A stretch of DNA of 64,000 bases from Paralvinella palmiformis (GCA_025642065.1 JAODUP010000471.1:292001-356000), one strand, 5' to 3'. Positions 48,096 through 62,270 are shown, counted from the stretch's first letter. Numbers and translations: made by a program. The notes: generated by a model from the letters alone, not told the origin.

Positions 48096-49199
48096 TCCCC
48101 AAGATCATGAAAGCTGCACTTGTAAAACCATTAATAAAAAACCAAACTATGGACTGTAATATTCTAAACAATTACAGACCTGTTTCAAATCTTACATTTT
48201 ATCTAAAGTTAGAAAAGGCAGTTGCTTTCCATCTAAACAATATTTAATCAATAATAACCTTAATGAATCACTACAGTCTGCCTATAAAAGTGGTCACAGC
48301 ACTGAAACAGCCTTGGTTCGAGTGAAAAATGATATTATGATGTCAATTGATCAAGGTAAGCCAGTAATACTTGTTCTTCTGGACCTGTCTGCTGCATTTG
48401 ATACAGTTGACCATAATGTACTTTTCTCTAGGTTAAAAGACATGTTTGGTCTGTCAGGTAAAGTACTTGAATGGTTTAGATCCTATCTGGAACAACGCTC
48501 GCAGAGAGTGTCTGTTGATGGTATTTTATCTGACATTCAGTTTTTGTTATCTGGCGTACCAGAGGGTTCAGTTCTTGGTCCTCTGGTTTTCACAATGTAT
48601 ACCCGTCCTCTTGGGATCATTGATGCGATATGGTTAAATCACTGTAGCTGATGACTGTTATATCACTGGATCCTGACAATGAGTTAAATTTCTCCTCTTC
48701 CTTGAAGAATTTAGAACATTGTATTGCCGATATTCGGCTATGGATGACTCAAAATCTTCTAAAACTAAATGATAATAAAACAAATATTTTATATTTGGCA
48801 TCACCACATTGTGTTAAATCCCTAAAGACACCAGCATTACAGATGGGTGCATCTTCGATTACCCCTAATGGGTCAGTAAAAAATCTAGGGGTTATTTTTG
48901 ACCAATGTATTAACATGCATGAACATGTCGCATCAGTATGCCGAGCTGCCTACTACCATCTTAAGAACATCCACTGTTTAAAAGCATTCTTGACACAAGA
49001 AGCACTTGTTATTGTAGTTCATGCCTTTGTTACATCTCGTATAGACTATTGTAACTCCCTGTTATATGCCATATCTGATTATAACAGTAATCGCCTTCAG
49101 CGAATTCAGAATAGTGCAGCAAGAGTAGAAGTAAGAGTAATTAAAGGAATTATCCCTCTTCATTTCAAATTTTCAGGACTAATACAGCTGTGCTCGTAA
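48090..49199 (+). pseudogene. Broken LINE reverse transcriptase (CR1/Jockey-like)
   Basis: Translated fragments give NNYRPVSNL, ESLQSAYKSGHSTETALVRV, LVLLDLSAAFDTVDH, SGVPEGSVLGPLVF and, after a frameshift near 48650, IRLWMTQNLLKLNDNKTNIL, VKNLGVIFD and FVTSRIDYCNSLLY. These are successive palm and thumb motifs of a non-LTR retrotransposon reverse transcriptase. The active-site YADD reads VADD and lies at the frameshift, and an early stop interrupts the first block, so the copy is dead. No endonuclease domain is visible upstream, where an unrelated repeat begins. The C-terminal part is closely similar to the fragment at 12960-13743. Confidence 0.9.
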
Positions 49200-49930
49200 A
49201 TGATGTCAAAATGTGTGAACGATCACCCACGCATTAAATACTCCAGTTCAAAGCCCTTATTAATCGACTTTTAGTCGCCTGTGGGCTCGGCCATTTTGAA
49301 GCTAGACAGAAACCAGAAGCTCCTGAATGCCGACGTCACCTGAACGCAGCCCTTTGACCGGAAAGCTGTAGAGCCCGTAGAAAAGCATGCAAACAATTGT
49401 GAGCAAAGAATTATCCCGTAACAAAATGCAATTAGCTTGTTAAAATAACGTCATGAATGACATACAACCATATCATTTTGAGCCAGAAGGAACCGTAGAA
49501 GTAGAAGATGATTAAAAATGGCTGATATAGTAAAGCACAAGAGTAAATATAATCCGCGTCAGTCTAGAGAGCGCCCATGTGACGTCAGAGCATTTGAGTT
49601 TTATCCTTTCCGCCTTCGAATCTGGCTTCCGGTGAAGCTGTAATGGCGGCTCTCCAGTACTTTGGATTATTTCCCTATATCCATGATATCAGGTATATTT
49701 CGTGATTATTATTGTAGAATTTTTCGTTACTGTTCTAAGCGTTACAAATTTATGAAATATTTTCTGAGGGTGAACTGTCCCTTAAAGCCTCTTCAAAACT
49801 ATATACTTGAGTTGAAGTAAACGTAACCTTCCTACATATATATATTACAATCATGCATATATAACATCAGTATACAGTATGTGTTGTAGGGTGTTGTTTG
49901 ACCATAGAATGGCCGTCTTCCAGAAACCCT
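49200..49930. other. Unassigned, possible old repeat
   Basis: GC-richer than its surroundings. A short frame near 49450 reads NDIQPYHFEPEG, reminiscent of the N-terminus of repetitive metazoan proteins of unknown function, but it breaks within 20 codons. Confidence 0.3.
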
Positions 49931-49942
49931 CCATAACATGTG

Positions 49943-50126
49943 GGGGCGCCTCCGTGGTCTAGCGGTAGCGTGTTGGGTCACAAATCACTACCACCCGTGT
50001 TCGAATCTCGGCGTGGGCATATCTGAAGGTTGTTTCATCTTTGACTTCACTTCATTACCTTCGGAGGTCGCTCGGCCCATTTAGCCTACCTTGTGCACAA
50101 AAGTGGCCGTAAAACATCAATCATCA
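49943..50126 (+). mobile_element. SINE family A, copy 7
   Basis: A well-preserved copy with A box TGGTCTAGCGG and B box GTGTTCGAATC. It is flanked by ATAACATGTG at 49933-49942 and 50127-50136. Confidence 0.92.
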
Positions 50127-50412
50127 ATAACATGTGATAGTTTACAACTCGATGCACTCGGCTCTGTTTCTTTTATAGAAATAAATATCGTAGGCCGACC
50201 ATTAGATAAATACACCATTTAGATTTAAAGGCTATCTTTAATGATCACTTGGCTTACGGGAAATATAGCGGGAACCGTACTGAAGTATTGGAATCTTGTT
50301 GTTCTGGATATGATCGTAGAAATTCGGAGTCTCCAATTAAACTGCTGCGACACATATGCGTGCATTAATTTTAACACGGGTTCATATAGAATGTAAAATC
50401 CCCCACTGAATT

Positions 50413-50414
<2 letters not shown>

Positions 50415-50491
<77 letters not shown>
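50415..50491 (+). repeat. AC-AT microsatellite
   Basis: AC run then AT run, immediately upstream of SINE B copy 5. Confidence 0.97.
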
Positions 50492-50494
<3 letters not shown>

Positions 50495-50517
50495 CCTAAA
50501 CAAATTACCACTTTTAT

Positions 50518-50879
50518 ACAGTGAGCTCCCGTGGTCTAGCGGTTAAGCACCCGGCACTCGGTGACAACGGTCGCAGGTTCGAACCCCGTAAGAGGTCGAA
50601 ACTTTTCCGGGGATTAATTTCTCGGCTCACTACATCGTGGGTGGCTGACCGCGTTAAATGGCGCTGCCGTCTCCACTGAATTATTTAAAATAAAGGGGGA
50701 CGTTAAAAACCCCCTGAGGACGTAAAACACTCTGGCAGTGACCACCCTCAGGATATTTCGGCTCCATCTTTCCGTACTGCTCCCCTGTGAGTGGTGGGGG
50801 GGGGGTTCTCAACCACTCCAACATAGAAGCTGTGCTGATTAAGCGACAGCCTGGGGATTCTCCCCGAACAACAAAACCA
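50518..50879 (+). mobile_element. SINE family B, copy 5
   Basis: A well-preserved copy with A box TGGTCTAGCGG and B box GGTTCGAACCC. It is flanked by ACCACTTTTAT at 50507-50517 and 50880-50890, and is nearly identical to copy 1 over most of its length. Confidence 0.93.
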
Positions 50880-51209
50880 ACCACTTTTATGGACCGATAA
50901 TTGGGGGATATGCAGGAACACAAACAGTGCCAGGTTTGAAGTCGACCAAGGAATATATTGTGGAGTTTCATAATTATAAATAATAGACTTGAGTGAAAAG
51001 TAAAACTACTTTCTAAAAGTAAAAACAGAATATAAAATTTATTGTAACACAAAATATGATAATCAAATACTTATACACGGTGCACAAGAATGAACGAAAT
51101 TCACTGCACTCGCAGACATGTGCTGCCACCTTAAGTTCATAACGTTCACATGTGCTGCCACCATCAGTTCACTGAACAAAGACCTTGTTCAAATTGAGCA
51201 AAACCGGTG

Positions 51210-51843
51210 TAGCAGGAAATCACACACCCTGTAAAACACATCCCCCCACTCGTGATTTCCTAGGAAATCACATACCCCCCCCCCACCTGGAAATTACAAA
51301 CACCCCTTATAATATACCACACATACCGGTAGTGATGGTGTTTTAATTGCATCTCACCATAAGCCTTCCTGCCATATGTGATTTTAATATGAACAACATT
51401 TATTTGTACGTTAGAAATGGATCGATTTTTTTGCACAAAATTAATTATGTTTGTGTTTAAGAACGGTTTAAAGTACAATATGTCTGCTAAATTGCAACAA
51501 AAAGTTTTTCATCTCATAGGTCAGGCTAATAACTAAAAAATAGGAATAATAAAATATTATTTTAGAAAAAATTAGCCCATTATTTCTTCATGTGGTAAAA
51601 TACACTGTCTCTGTTCCTAACGTCTCTCCATCTAACATGTATTCATTCAATAGTATCACAAAACAATGGAATAGCTGCCCCATTTCTATTTTACAATATT
51701 CTATGTTCTAACTACAACCCTTTTCACCCATCAGCACAAATATATTTTTCGTTTTTATGTATTTTAAGTAATATATCACAGTTGTGCTATACAAGTGGTT
51801 ATGTTTGTACCTTTCCCCGTCACCGTTAGAAAAAAGGTAGATC

Positions 51844-51883
<40 letters not shown>

Positions 51884-52005
51884 GGAATAGGGTTTTAGTA
51901 CAGTCGGTAGCAATGCTGGGTGGGGGGAGTGCGATTCCCAGGTTTTTTTGGTGATTTCCTAGGAAATTTCAAACCCTGTGGTGTGCGATTTCCAGGGTTT
52001 TGTAA
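51210..52005. repeat. Inverted repeat pair with palindromic core
   Basis: Segments at 51212-51290 and 51910-52000 are inverted relative to each other. They share GTGATTTCCTAGGAAAT and a CACACACCCTG/CAGGG-TTTTG block. The first contains the perfect 20-bp palindrome GTGATTTCCTAGGAAATCAC at 51252-51271. They may be ends of a transposon linked to the hAT fragment at 52013. Confidence 0.55.
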
Positions 52006-52012
52006 TTAACTG

Positions 52013-52200
52013 CTACACCGGATTATCAAAGTTGGTGTCGCCAATGCGAGCCCTCGTCGGGGTGAAGCTGTTTCCAGCTACACTGAACAGGCGCTCGCAT
52101 GCAGCACTAGCTGACAGGGAAGTACTTATACACACGTTTGTCATAATGAATAGTCGCTTGATGAATTGCCATGCCGCTGTCTGTTGTTGCCTCGATGGCA
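52013..52200 (-). pseudogene. hAT transposase C-terminal fragment (ZBED/Ac-like)
   Basis: The minus strand reads SLSASAACERLFSVAG, FTPTRARIG and NFDN. This is the classic ASAACERLFS-AG...F-RAR-...NF-N block of hAT transposases related to ZBED proteins. It starts after an AT microsatellite (52243-52279) and stops at 52013. No other catalytic motif is seen nearby, so this is a fragment. Confidence 0.8.
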
Positions 52201-52246
52201 TGCAGTCAGTCGCCGCTTGATGATATCCCTGGTAGAAAAATCGAAA

Positions 52247-52281
<35 letters not shown>

Positions 52282-52732
52282 GGTAGCAATTAAACCGGTT
52301 TGTTACAGATATACAGTCATACCCCCCCCCCTCCCGTGTCATTAATTAGTTCCAAAAGCCGGTGTTTTTATTTGTATTCTAAATTGTTGTGTTTTTATAA
52401 CCTTTTTATCTTTTATTAATTAATTTAGTTCACGTCCATTTATTGTGACGTAGCTGAGTGACGTAACATCTTAAATTAATTTACTCTTAAAAAGTGGATT
52501 ATAGGCAAATTTGAAGTAGCTAGAGGCCGAAAAGACGCAAAGCAGTGTTTTACTGTGTATTTAATTACAGCTCAATAGTACAAACAATACAGTAGATCTA
52601 CTTATTGAAATCAACTTAAGTGTATATATTTGAAAATTAAACACAGACGCAACAAACAATTATAAGTTCTACAATCACCAACATTGTATTAGGCAAATAA
52701 TTATGCATCAGGGCCGAACTCTCACAAAAGGT

Positions 52733-52927
52733 GGGGCGCCTCCGTGGTCTAGTGGGCGGTAGCGTGTTGGACCACAAATCACTACCACCCGTGTTCGAAT
52801 CCCGGCGTGGGCATATTTGAAGGTTGTTTCATCTTTGACATCACTTCATTACCTTTGGAGGTCGCTCGGCCCATTTAGCCTACCATGTGCACAAAAGTGG
52901 CCGTAAAACACCAATCGTCATCATCAT
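52733..52927 (+). mobile_element. SINE family A, copy 8
   Basis: A well-preserved copy with the duplication CTCACAAAAGGT (52721-52732), matched by CTCACAAAAAGGT at 52928-52940. A 4-base insertion (GGGC) interrupts the A box. Confidence 0.9.
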
Positions 52928-53461
52928 CTCACAAAAAGGTAACTTGAAGTGTTTACTTATGCGTTTATTGGCGGCAGCTGCCAATACTGCAAACCCATAC
53001 CTTGATACCAATATTGAATATACAGGAATGTAGAGGGATTTTTGTTAGTTAATTCCAGGCATGACTGGGTGTCTAAATAATTTCTTAACATATACACCAC
53101 TAGATTAAATAATGATATAAATATTATAAACATAACTGTTAATATGTGTGACCGTTTGTGTGTGTAATCATTCACGCACACTTTTATTACAGTACACCGG
53201 TTATACTTATACATCTATAATAGGACTTTGGCCTCACAGACCAATTATATTTGGAACTCTTCGCCTATTTGGAACGGCGGAACACAAATCATATCCGTTC
53301 TGACAGCTGTGCTCGGTCAATATTCAATGCAGATTTGTTATTATGCGTCTTTTATAGAAATATAATGATCGTCGTGTTTGGTTTTGGATCATTTTCCAAA
53401 GACAAAACCTACTTGTAGATGTCTATGATTGGATTTAGCTCGACACTTAACGAGAAGCACC

Positions 53462-53555
53462 ATGGGCAGCGACCATGTTAGAGCCAAAATGTTTACACTG
53501 ACTTTCATCCTTGTCTTGTTGAATCCTTGTGTGTTATCAGATTCGTTCTTGGACA
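53462..53555 (+). CDS. FN3/LE gene exon 1: signal peptide
   Basis: Thirty-one codons plus one base, ending before GTACGT. The basic start (MGSDHVRAK) is followed by a hydrophobic stretch and a small-residue cleavage region near VLSDS. An internal Met at 53489 could also serve as start and would keep the signal peptide. Confidence 0.8.
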
Positions 53556-56500
53556 GTACGTATTTTTGTTTATTGGCCTAATATTTCTCTATTAAAATGC
53601 ATTTAAAGTGTACCTGATTTTCACGCCGAACGGTAAGTAGTTGGTAAACTTCTACAACGACATACGTTCGGGGTGAGAGGGGGGGGGGACGTTTAAAATA
53701 AGTCCAGTTGACAAGCTCAGAAGCTGTCAAGGCTCCGCTCAATTCAAGACAAGGGCTTGTGCCTTGTACAGCAGCAATGTTCACATTATAGCGTTTTAAG
53801 TAAGCTGTTTTATCATCTGATTCTGGTATCTCATAATTTATTGATCTAATATTTTGGTATTTAGAGGTGTACCAGGTTTTCACATGAACAAGTACTAGAC
53901 TAATTGCTAACAATGGAAACAAGTGCCTGTAGACTTTGTTATATTCATCTTGGTATTTAGATCTAACAATTTATTCATATTTTAGATCTATATCTCAGAT
54001 TGAGAAAATAATGATAATAAATCATTGACTAGATAATATTATGATACAGACTTCTAGATCTACTGATTCATGGTCAGTGACAGGTGAATTCACCCAGCTG
54101 TCAGCAGAGTTTGGGTTTATTACTGTAAAAAACTGTTAATAACTATAAAATACTGTCAGTGAACTTGCCTTGTTTCTTTAATATCAGGGTTCCCACGTGT
54201 CCTGGAAAAACTGGAAAATAACAAATATTTCCAGGTCCTCAAAATGTCCTTGAATTTGACAAAACCAGGAAATGCCCTGGAAAGAATATTGCCTGTGACA
54301 AAATGGGTGGATCAGACAGCTAGAAGGGGTGAGGAGGAGGCTGTACCATAACAATATCAATAATTGATCATACATTGATTAAATATGATATGCCTTTTTG
54401 CACCTATCTTGATTTAGTACCTTTAAATCTTATATATCTTGTCCTGAAAAATTGTGATTTTGTCCTGGAGATGTCCTGCGAAATAGTATTTCCTTGGCTG
54501 CTGGAACCATAAATATAAATTGACCCTGTTTTAGCACTGTCTAGGTTAATATGTCCTGCTCTGGTTTGGGTATTATCCTGGTCAATTTTACTTTTTATTC
54601 TTGTTCATGATCAGGTAGTATGGGGATGTCTGAACATTAATATACATATGTAGAGGAATGAGTTACATTACTGGGACCACACTAACAGTGCCTTGAATTA
54701 CTGATCTCTAGTAGGTTAAGACATATTTCATGTAGAAGTCAGCATTTCAAGAGATTTCTTGTTCATGAGTCAGTGCTTTCTTCAATAATTTGTAGTTTTT
54801 AGTTTCTTACATTATCTATATTTACACAAACTCCTATGCTTATAACATCTTTTCCACCTATGGATCAATAAGGTATATGTTATGTTATTTCTGAGGCTGA
54901 GATAACACTCCATATACACACACATAGTTTTAGGTCAGTTTAGGAAGGGGTGAATTTGATGAAATGGACAAATTGAAGCAGATGGGATAATTCAGTTAGA
55001 CTGTAAGTGACTATCTAACTAATTGTAAAATATAAAATTTGACATAACTTAATGTGTCTTATTTGAGTACTAGATCAGTAAATTGACTGTTCATAGCACA
55101 GGCTGGTTTGAGTCACACATTTATTTAAAATAGTCTTTTGTGTTGTTAATAATATTTGTTTTAATTGTTACATTTTAATGCTTTTTTTAATCAACACAAG
55201 TCCGATTTCAGACATTTATTTAACCTAGGTATGTATGAAATATGGCCAATTGTTAAACAGGTTGGAGTGTGTATGCTAGATCGCAATCTATACAAATTTG
55301 CAATATAAACTTTAAATAACTTGTTTTAGAATATAAAATGTGTGTGAAATATGCTCAATGGTTAAACAGGTTGCGGTGTGTACATCAGATCACAATCTGT
55401 ACAAATTTCCAATACAAACTTTAGATACCTTTTTTTACAATGAGTTTATTAGGTAAACTTCAGTGGGAACTCTCAGCAAGTTATATTAGGTTAATACAAG
55501 TCAGTTTTATTCCACTGTACACTCATGGTGTCATTTATGTAGTGCAGCTGATAGGACAAGACACAGCATTAGTGTCAGAGTTAGTATTGGATTTTGGGTT
55601 GGGTGTTTTTTCAGCATGTTTGATCCTTAAAAGGAGATGGATGTATTTAAAAAGCCATTTAAGGCAAGAAAGAGAAAATAAAAGTAGACTTTGAGATGAA
55701 GGTGATAATCCAAGGGAAATGGAGAACAAAAATTGTGAAAACTATACAAAATGTTTATTTATCAAGTCCCAGATCAGTCGCTTAATAGTTAACCTTAAAA
55801 TAGTAACAACTATGGCCCAATGCTGTAAAGCCGAACTGTTATATATTGATAAATGTCAGTGGAGTTTGAACCATAGAATGGACTTAGTTGGATATATGCG
55901 TTTCTCTCAACACTGTGTTAGGATAGTAGCTACATTTTGTCAAGGATAACGAAATCATAAAAATTAGCATTAAAGTGGCATATCACCATTTGGCACTAAC
56001 AGCCACCAAAAATATTTGTTTACAGTAACATATTATGTTATATTAGCTGTTTGACATGATTTTGTAGGACAAGCTTGTTGGCCATAATAACTGGTAGACT
56101 ACAATGTTTACTCTGGTGTCTGGCTTGTACAGAGCTTTGACATGTGGACTGAAGCTGGCAGTTCTGAGTGATGTTCAAGTTTACAGCAGCGAATCTACAT
56201 AGCGTTTACTAGGTTTCAGTAATTATCTGCTGTGTATTTAGGTGTGTAGTCCATTAACAACCTCGGCTAAGTGAGAGTATGGTCCAGACATATGTATATT
56301 AGCAGCAGGTAATTGTTTTAGTACCAGTACTTCAGAGAATGCATAATATATATATATATATATGTTAGTGACACTGATAGGGCATCAGTACTGATCACTT
56401 GGGTGTTTTACTGTCAGAATTATTTAGTTACATAAGTTTTCACATTGTGTTACTTTTGGACAAGAAAAATCTCGGTAATTTAAATGTCATATAATAATAA

Positions 56501-59500
56501 TAATAATGGACAGTTGCATTACTAGTTGACATATATTTTTATATTTTAAGTCATTATTCTACTGCTGTCCACAACTCATCTTATTAAACACAATTGTGTT
56601 TTGTTGTTTGATGGTAACTGTCACCCATAAGATAACTGTCATTTATTTAATTGTGTTATCTGTTGTACTCCACAAAACTTTATTTGATTTTTTCATGTAA
56701 CTATCTACCCATAAATGGACCGTCAGTCCATGTCTCTTTATAATGGTTGTCAAATGTTTTTTATTGCATTTATCAAGCACCCAAAAAGTTATATAAATAT
56801 TGCCATCCACTTACCGTATTCTTCTGTGTATTGCGTGCATTCGTGTATAATGTGCATCCTCCTTTGACCGGAAAATATCTGGAAAAACCTAGTTTTTTGG
56901 TGTATAATGTGCACGATAAATCAGGAAAATCTATTTCCTTGAAATAATTTGATCTGTAGGTGATAAGCGTGGATGGGAATTGGGTCAGTCAATCAGGAGT
57001 GGGCGTCTTACATTGCCAAAGAGGGGAAAGCGAATAATGAATGACGAAGGTCCGATACAGAGGTGTGCTGGAGGTGAATAGTTTACATGTTAGAAGTCCA
57101 TGATGTTTACATCGGTGGTGCTTCAATGGAGGCAATAAAAACACAGAATAAACATACACGTGGCTTTGTACAAACTGAGAAATACACAGAAATAGATGAA
57201 ACAACACATATACAGTATCAGTAAAACTTTAATCAAACATTTTATTACGTAATATCTATAGAAAATGTACGATCAAAACAAAAGGTTACTCGGTTTTCTG
57301 AGCAACAGGTCTGTAAAAAAGCTGGAAATTTAGTTATGGCGTATAACATGCACCCCCAAAACAAACACGGAAAAACTGCGGATTGGATTTACAAAGAAAA
57401 TGGAAATATTTTGAGGAAGAAGATGGTTTAGTTTAGGTTGCCTTTGTTGGTGTTATAATTTCCGGCTATTTATTGTAGCCTGACACTTGACAAAATATGA
57501 TGAGTTAAAAAACAATCTGAGTTATGTTATTTATAGATTGTATTGCACTTTTTAAATATTGGGACTCTGGCTAAAGTCAAATGATTGAAGAATGGGAATC
57601 CTGTACAGTATTTTCAATTTCTAAATTACCAGATTTGGTTTTCAGGTGAAACTGAATACGTTTTGATAATATCAGCATCATTAATCTTGGATAGAGACAA
57701 GCTGTGTAGTGTAAAATTACTTAATGCATGAAGTATTTATAGCTCGATATTGTTATATATGATTACAAGTATTTTGATGAAATACATTGCATTTATATAG
57801 TACTTATTCTAAATATATCATTTCTTTTTTTCCATATCACGTTGAGGATCAACTTCTCACAAGCAGATAACTTTAGAAAGATATTGATCAGATAGATTGA
57901 AAAGTATTTTAATTTGAATACCTTCATCTGGTGAAGTGCAAATGTGCTCAAAGATAGATACTTAACTAGATTTAATGAATACAAATATTGCATTGTTTAC
58001 TTCAGTGGACTCATTGTAGATACCACAAAATATGTTTCAATTACTATGACATTTTGAGTTGCCTTCGCAGCTCTACAATGAATATATGGCCAGAAGAAGC
58101 CATTTTAGCAATGCTTAAGCATAATTTCTTTTTGTTTGATCCATTTCAGAAGATGGCAAGCCGCACCTGGACAAGTTCGAGCACACAAGTCCACATAACA
58201 TAACAGTAGAGAATGTGTCATACACATTTATTCTGATCTCATGGCTGCCTCCACTCGATAATGCCTCTAATATCATCAACTATCAGGTCAAATATTCACC
58301 ACACTGGGACAGAAAAAGTGAGTAACACTGTTGGTAGTTGGGCCACATTGTAGTGGGCTCAGTAATAAGGTGGTGGACAATAAACTTAAAGTCAATTGTT
58401 GGAATCCACCTATCAGCTGGTTAGTGTTTGTATCGATATATCTGGTTGGATTGTAATGGACTGTAGTATATTATAGATTCTATGATAGGCAGCTAAAACT
58501 GGTATACTTCCAGGGGGTTGATGATGGTGACAGGTTGTATAGGCCTATATAGGCTATTAGCCATCCGGACATCCAAATCGATGGTCTGTGGCAGATATGC
58601 TCACCTTGAATGATCTTCAATGGGACACTTTTCATTATGTTTTTCTCAAGTAACTATTAATACCAGTAGAAGCCATCTATAGTCAGTAGATGCCAATGAC
58701 ATTTTACCAGATGTCTTAAATAGTCTCTGAATTTTGCATAAATAATTTTCTCAAAGCTAGAATTCATATTTCTGGTTATAATGTCATAAGGATGATAAAA
58801 GAGCATGAATTTCGCTATTTTTCCATATCTTTATATAGTTTATATATCTTAAAAATGGCATAGCCGGAGTTTGCAGATTTTTGTGGCTTTTTATTTATCA
58901 TGAATTTCTAATAAATTATCATGAATCTGTGGGATTTTGTGTAAAATATACAAGAACTGAATTTGGTTGCTCAAGCCTTGTATGACATTTGAAAACAGTG
59001 ATTTCAACTTTTTATGAGGGACTGAGTGCCAGGGTTAATGTTGGAGGTCTCAGACTGGCAGTAATTTTTTAATACTTTCAGTCTCCTCAGTTCTATATGA
59101 GTATATGCCAGAAGAGGTTGTTTCCTGCCAATCAAGTGCTATAGATAACTATAAAGCACTATAGAGCAGTGCTTCTCAAACTATCTAATGTGACAGATCA
59201 GAAATCAGTATTTTCTTATCGCCCCATATAATTATTGTCTTTATATACACACACACGCACACATTCCATGCACACACAGAGGCGGTATCACATCATGTGA
59301 TATAATTCTTTACTTTAATTACTGGAAATGGGGGCGAGCATGCCAAGTATAGTATACTTGATGAAATGTTGCCATTTAAACGCACAGAAGGTTGGATGAA
59401 AAGCTGCATGTCTGTGTTTTGAATGAAAAGCTGCAAGTTGGTGTGTTGAATGCAAAGATGTAAGTCTGTGTGTTGAATGAAAAGATGTATGTCTGTGTGT

Positions 59501-62223
59501 TGAATGAAAAGATGTATGTCAATGTATTGAATGAAAAGATGTATGTCTGTGTTGAATGAAAAGATGTATGCCTTTGTGTTGAATGAAAAGATGTATGTCT
59601 GTGTGTTGAATGAAAAGCTGTACATCTGTGTTTTGAATGAAAAGATATATGTCTGTTTGTTGAATGAAAAGCTGTACGCCTGTGTGGAAAGTATAAAATG
59701 ATCATTATGTGTTTATTTTCCATGAAAAAACAATATTACTTTTGGTGGAATTTTATGGTGATATATTAAATTCCGCTTAAAACTATTGGTTCTTTCATTT
59801 CTGAAACTCTGCCATGGACTGGCAGCCTGTGGTTAGTGGACTATCACTGGTCCATGGGCCACCAGTTTGAGTAGTGCTGCCGTACAGTATCTTATCATTG
59901 AATAATTTTATAATAGAAATGAAGGGCCTTGTGTGAGTGAGTATTAAGCACTTTCTACTGATGGAGCAGCTCTGTGGCCAATTAGGCATTAGGTTGTGGT
60001 GGCAGGGTTCAAATCTCAGCTGGTCTCTGTCCAAAAAGGAGTTTCATCTTTCATTTCACCTCATTACCCTTGAGATTTTTAGGTTTATTTAGTTTAATTG
60101 GGCTTGTTGGTCGAAGACTGCAGGAAATCTGGATGTCAGATTTTGAATCTGCCCGTTGCCGGTGTTTGTCATGGGTTTCCTTAGGCAGGTATCCATCAGT
60201 CACATGTCTCAGGTGTAACCAGTAGAAAGGCTAAAGATAGAACTCACTCACTCACTCTGATGTGACTTGAGTAAATGTGACACACCAGAAAATATGATCC
60301 AAGCCAGACTAATATTGGCATTGATCTCATAGATGAGTGTGGGGTGCCTCCATGGTCTAACTGGTAGCGTGTTGGGTCATAGATCATTACCACCCGTGTT
60401 CGAATCTCGGCATTGGCATATTTGAAGGGTGTTTCATCTTTGACTACGCTTCATTACCTTTGGAGGTCGCTCGGCCCATTTAGCCCACCATGTGCACAAA
60501 CGTGGCAGTAAAACATCAATCATCATCATCATCATCATCTTATAGATGAGTGCTATAAAACTTGTACAGTTGGAGTTTGTGGAGTATGAAAACACTTAGA
60601 ACTGGTAATAACTAATATTCATGTGTGAATTGGCACTGTACATGATATGTTTCTAAATATAATAACCTCTGCTGTGCATACTTAATTATTGCTAGCATTT
60701 TTAAGTAGCATCACTTTGATTCAACATTAGAATCAGTCATCAATCGTTGGAAGAAACACTATCTGTCAGTATTGTTTGTGTTTGGCAGCAATCCGATATA
60801 AAGTTGGCTGCGGGAATTGCATTTGCAATTCTATTTATTAATTTAGTTTAATCATAACACCACTTCTAGGAAGCTGTTGTTGTTGTTAAATATACATATT
60901 GGATGACACACCATATAATTGCTAGTATGTTATGGCTGTCAGATCACAACACAGTTTTTTTTAGATATGACACTGTTATGTATTCATCTAATAGTCATTC
61001 AGGGCTCATAAATACTTATGACTCTGTAAACTAGATTAATAAAATGGGCAGATCCACCAAACTGAGCGGTCCGCAAAACCAGTCATGCTACTGGCTGATA
61101 ACCAACACGCATAATATAATACTACGTTATCCTGTATCATGACATTCCATCGATAAGTGGGCATATTTTGTCTTATATTATAACAAAAGGAGGCTATGTT
61201 GGTTATATGAAGGATATACAATATCTGTAGCATTTGTAGTTCATCATTCTATGAATAACAATTGCTCATCAGATGAAACTTGCATTTCTTTTTCTTATCA
61301 TAAGATTTGGGATACTTGTTTAAGCATTGTTTGTTTGTTTTTTTTTCACTGAATTAAGGATGTTATCTATCACTGCATCTCATCAAACAACTGATGGGAC
61401 ACAAACCTATATATCACTTATCATCTGTATCTCTGTCAGGGAGTGACACAATTTGACGCACTGAATGTGTCACCTAGAACTAGGTGTATTGTATATTGAG
61501 TCATTTTCCGCAAGATGATTACCTGGTGTTTTGCTAACTCTGAGGTTTTTACACTGTGAGTAACCTAGCCCCAAATATCGATGCCAGAATTCTTTGCTTC
61601 AATTATAACAGATCCTATTCAGTGACTCATATCACCTGGGGCATCTCCGTGGTCTAGCAGTAGCGTGTTGGACCACAGATCACTACCACCTGTGTTCGAA
61701 TCTCGGCGTGGGCATATCTGAAATTTGTTTCATCTTTGACTTCGCTTCATTACCTTTGGAGGTCGCTAAGTCCATTTAGCCTACCATGTGCACATATGTG
61801 GCCGTAAAACATAAATCATCATCATCGTCAGTGACTCATCTGTGACAGATGCCCTCACACAGATCGACTGTGACAATAACAACAAAAGTTCCGGCCCAGA
61901 CAGTTGATGACATGATGTCATCTTAATAAGCATATTTGTGGTTATGTGTCACGTTTAACTTGATACCGCCGGTAGCTGTCTAGTAGGCGTGACTTTCGTT
62001 TGGTACTCGTATATTTCTGTTCATTTTGATGCTCCTGTTGATATTAATCCCCAGCCACGATGAAAGAAATCATTGAATAAAATGAATCCCAATCCAGTTG
62101 AACCTCGAGCCTCACTGTAGATATTATTGGCTGGCCATCTTTATAACATTATTTTGTAACTTAAACTCGATATGGGCTTGTGATAAACAATGTAGTGCTT
62201 ACTGTTTAAACTGTTAGTTCATA

Positions 62224-62270
<47 letters not shown>

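Noticed and set aside
48313..49199. Considered as a functional reverse transcriptase gene
   Set aside because: The active site reads VADD at a frameshift, stops interrupt the N-terminal part and no endonuclease is present.
59293..59723. Two minus-strand frames of 110-115 residues with SFNTQTYIF repeats
   Set aside because: They arise from the 30-bp minisatellite inside an intron, with no domain and no splice signals.
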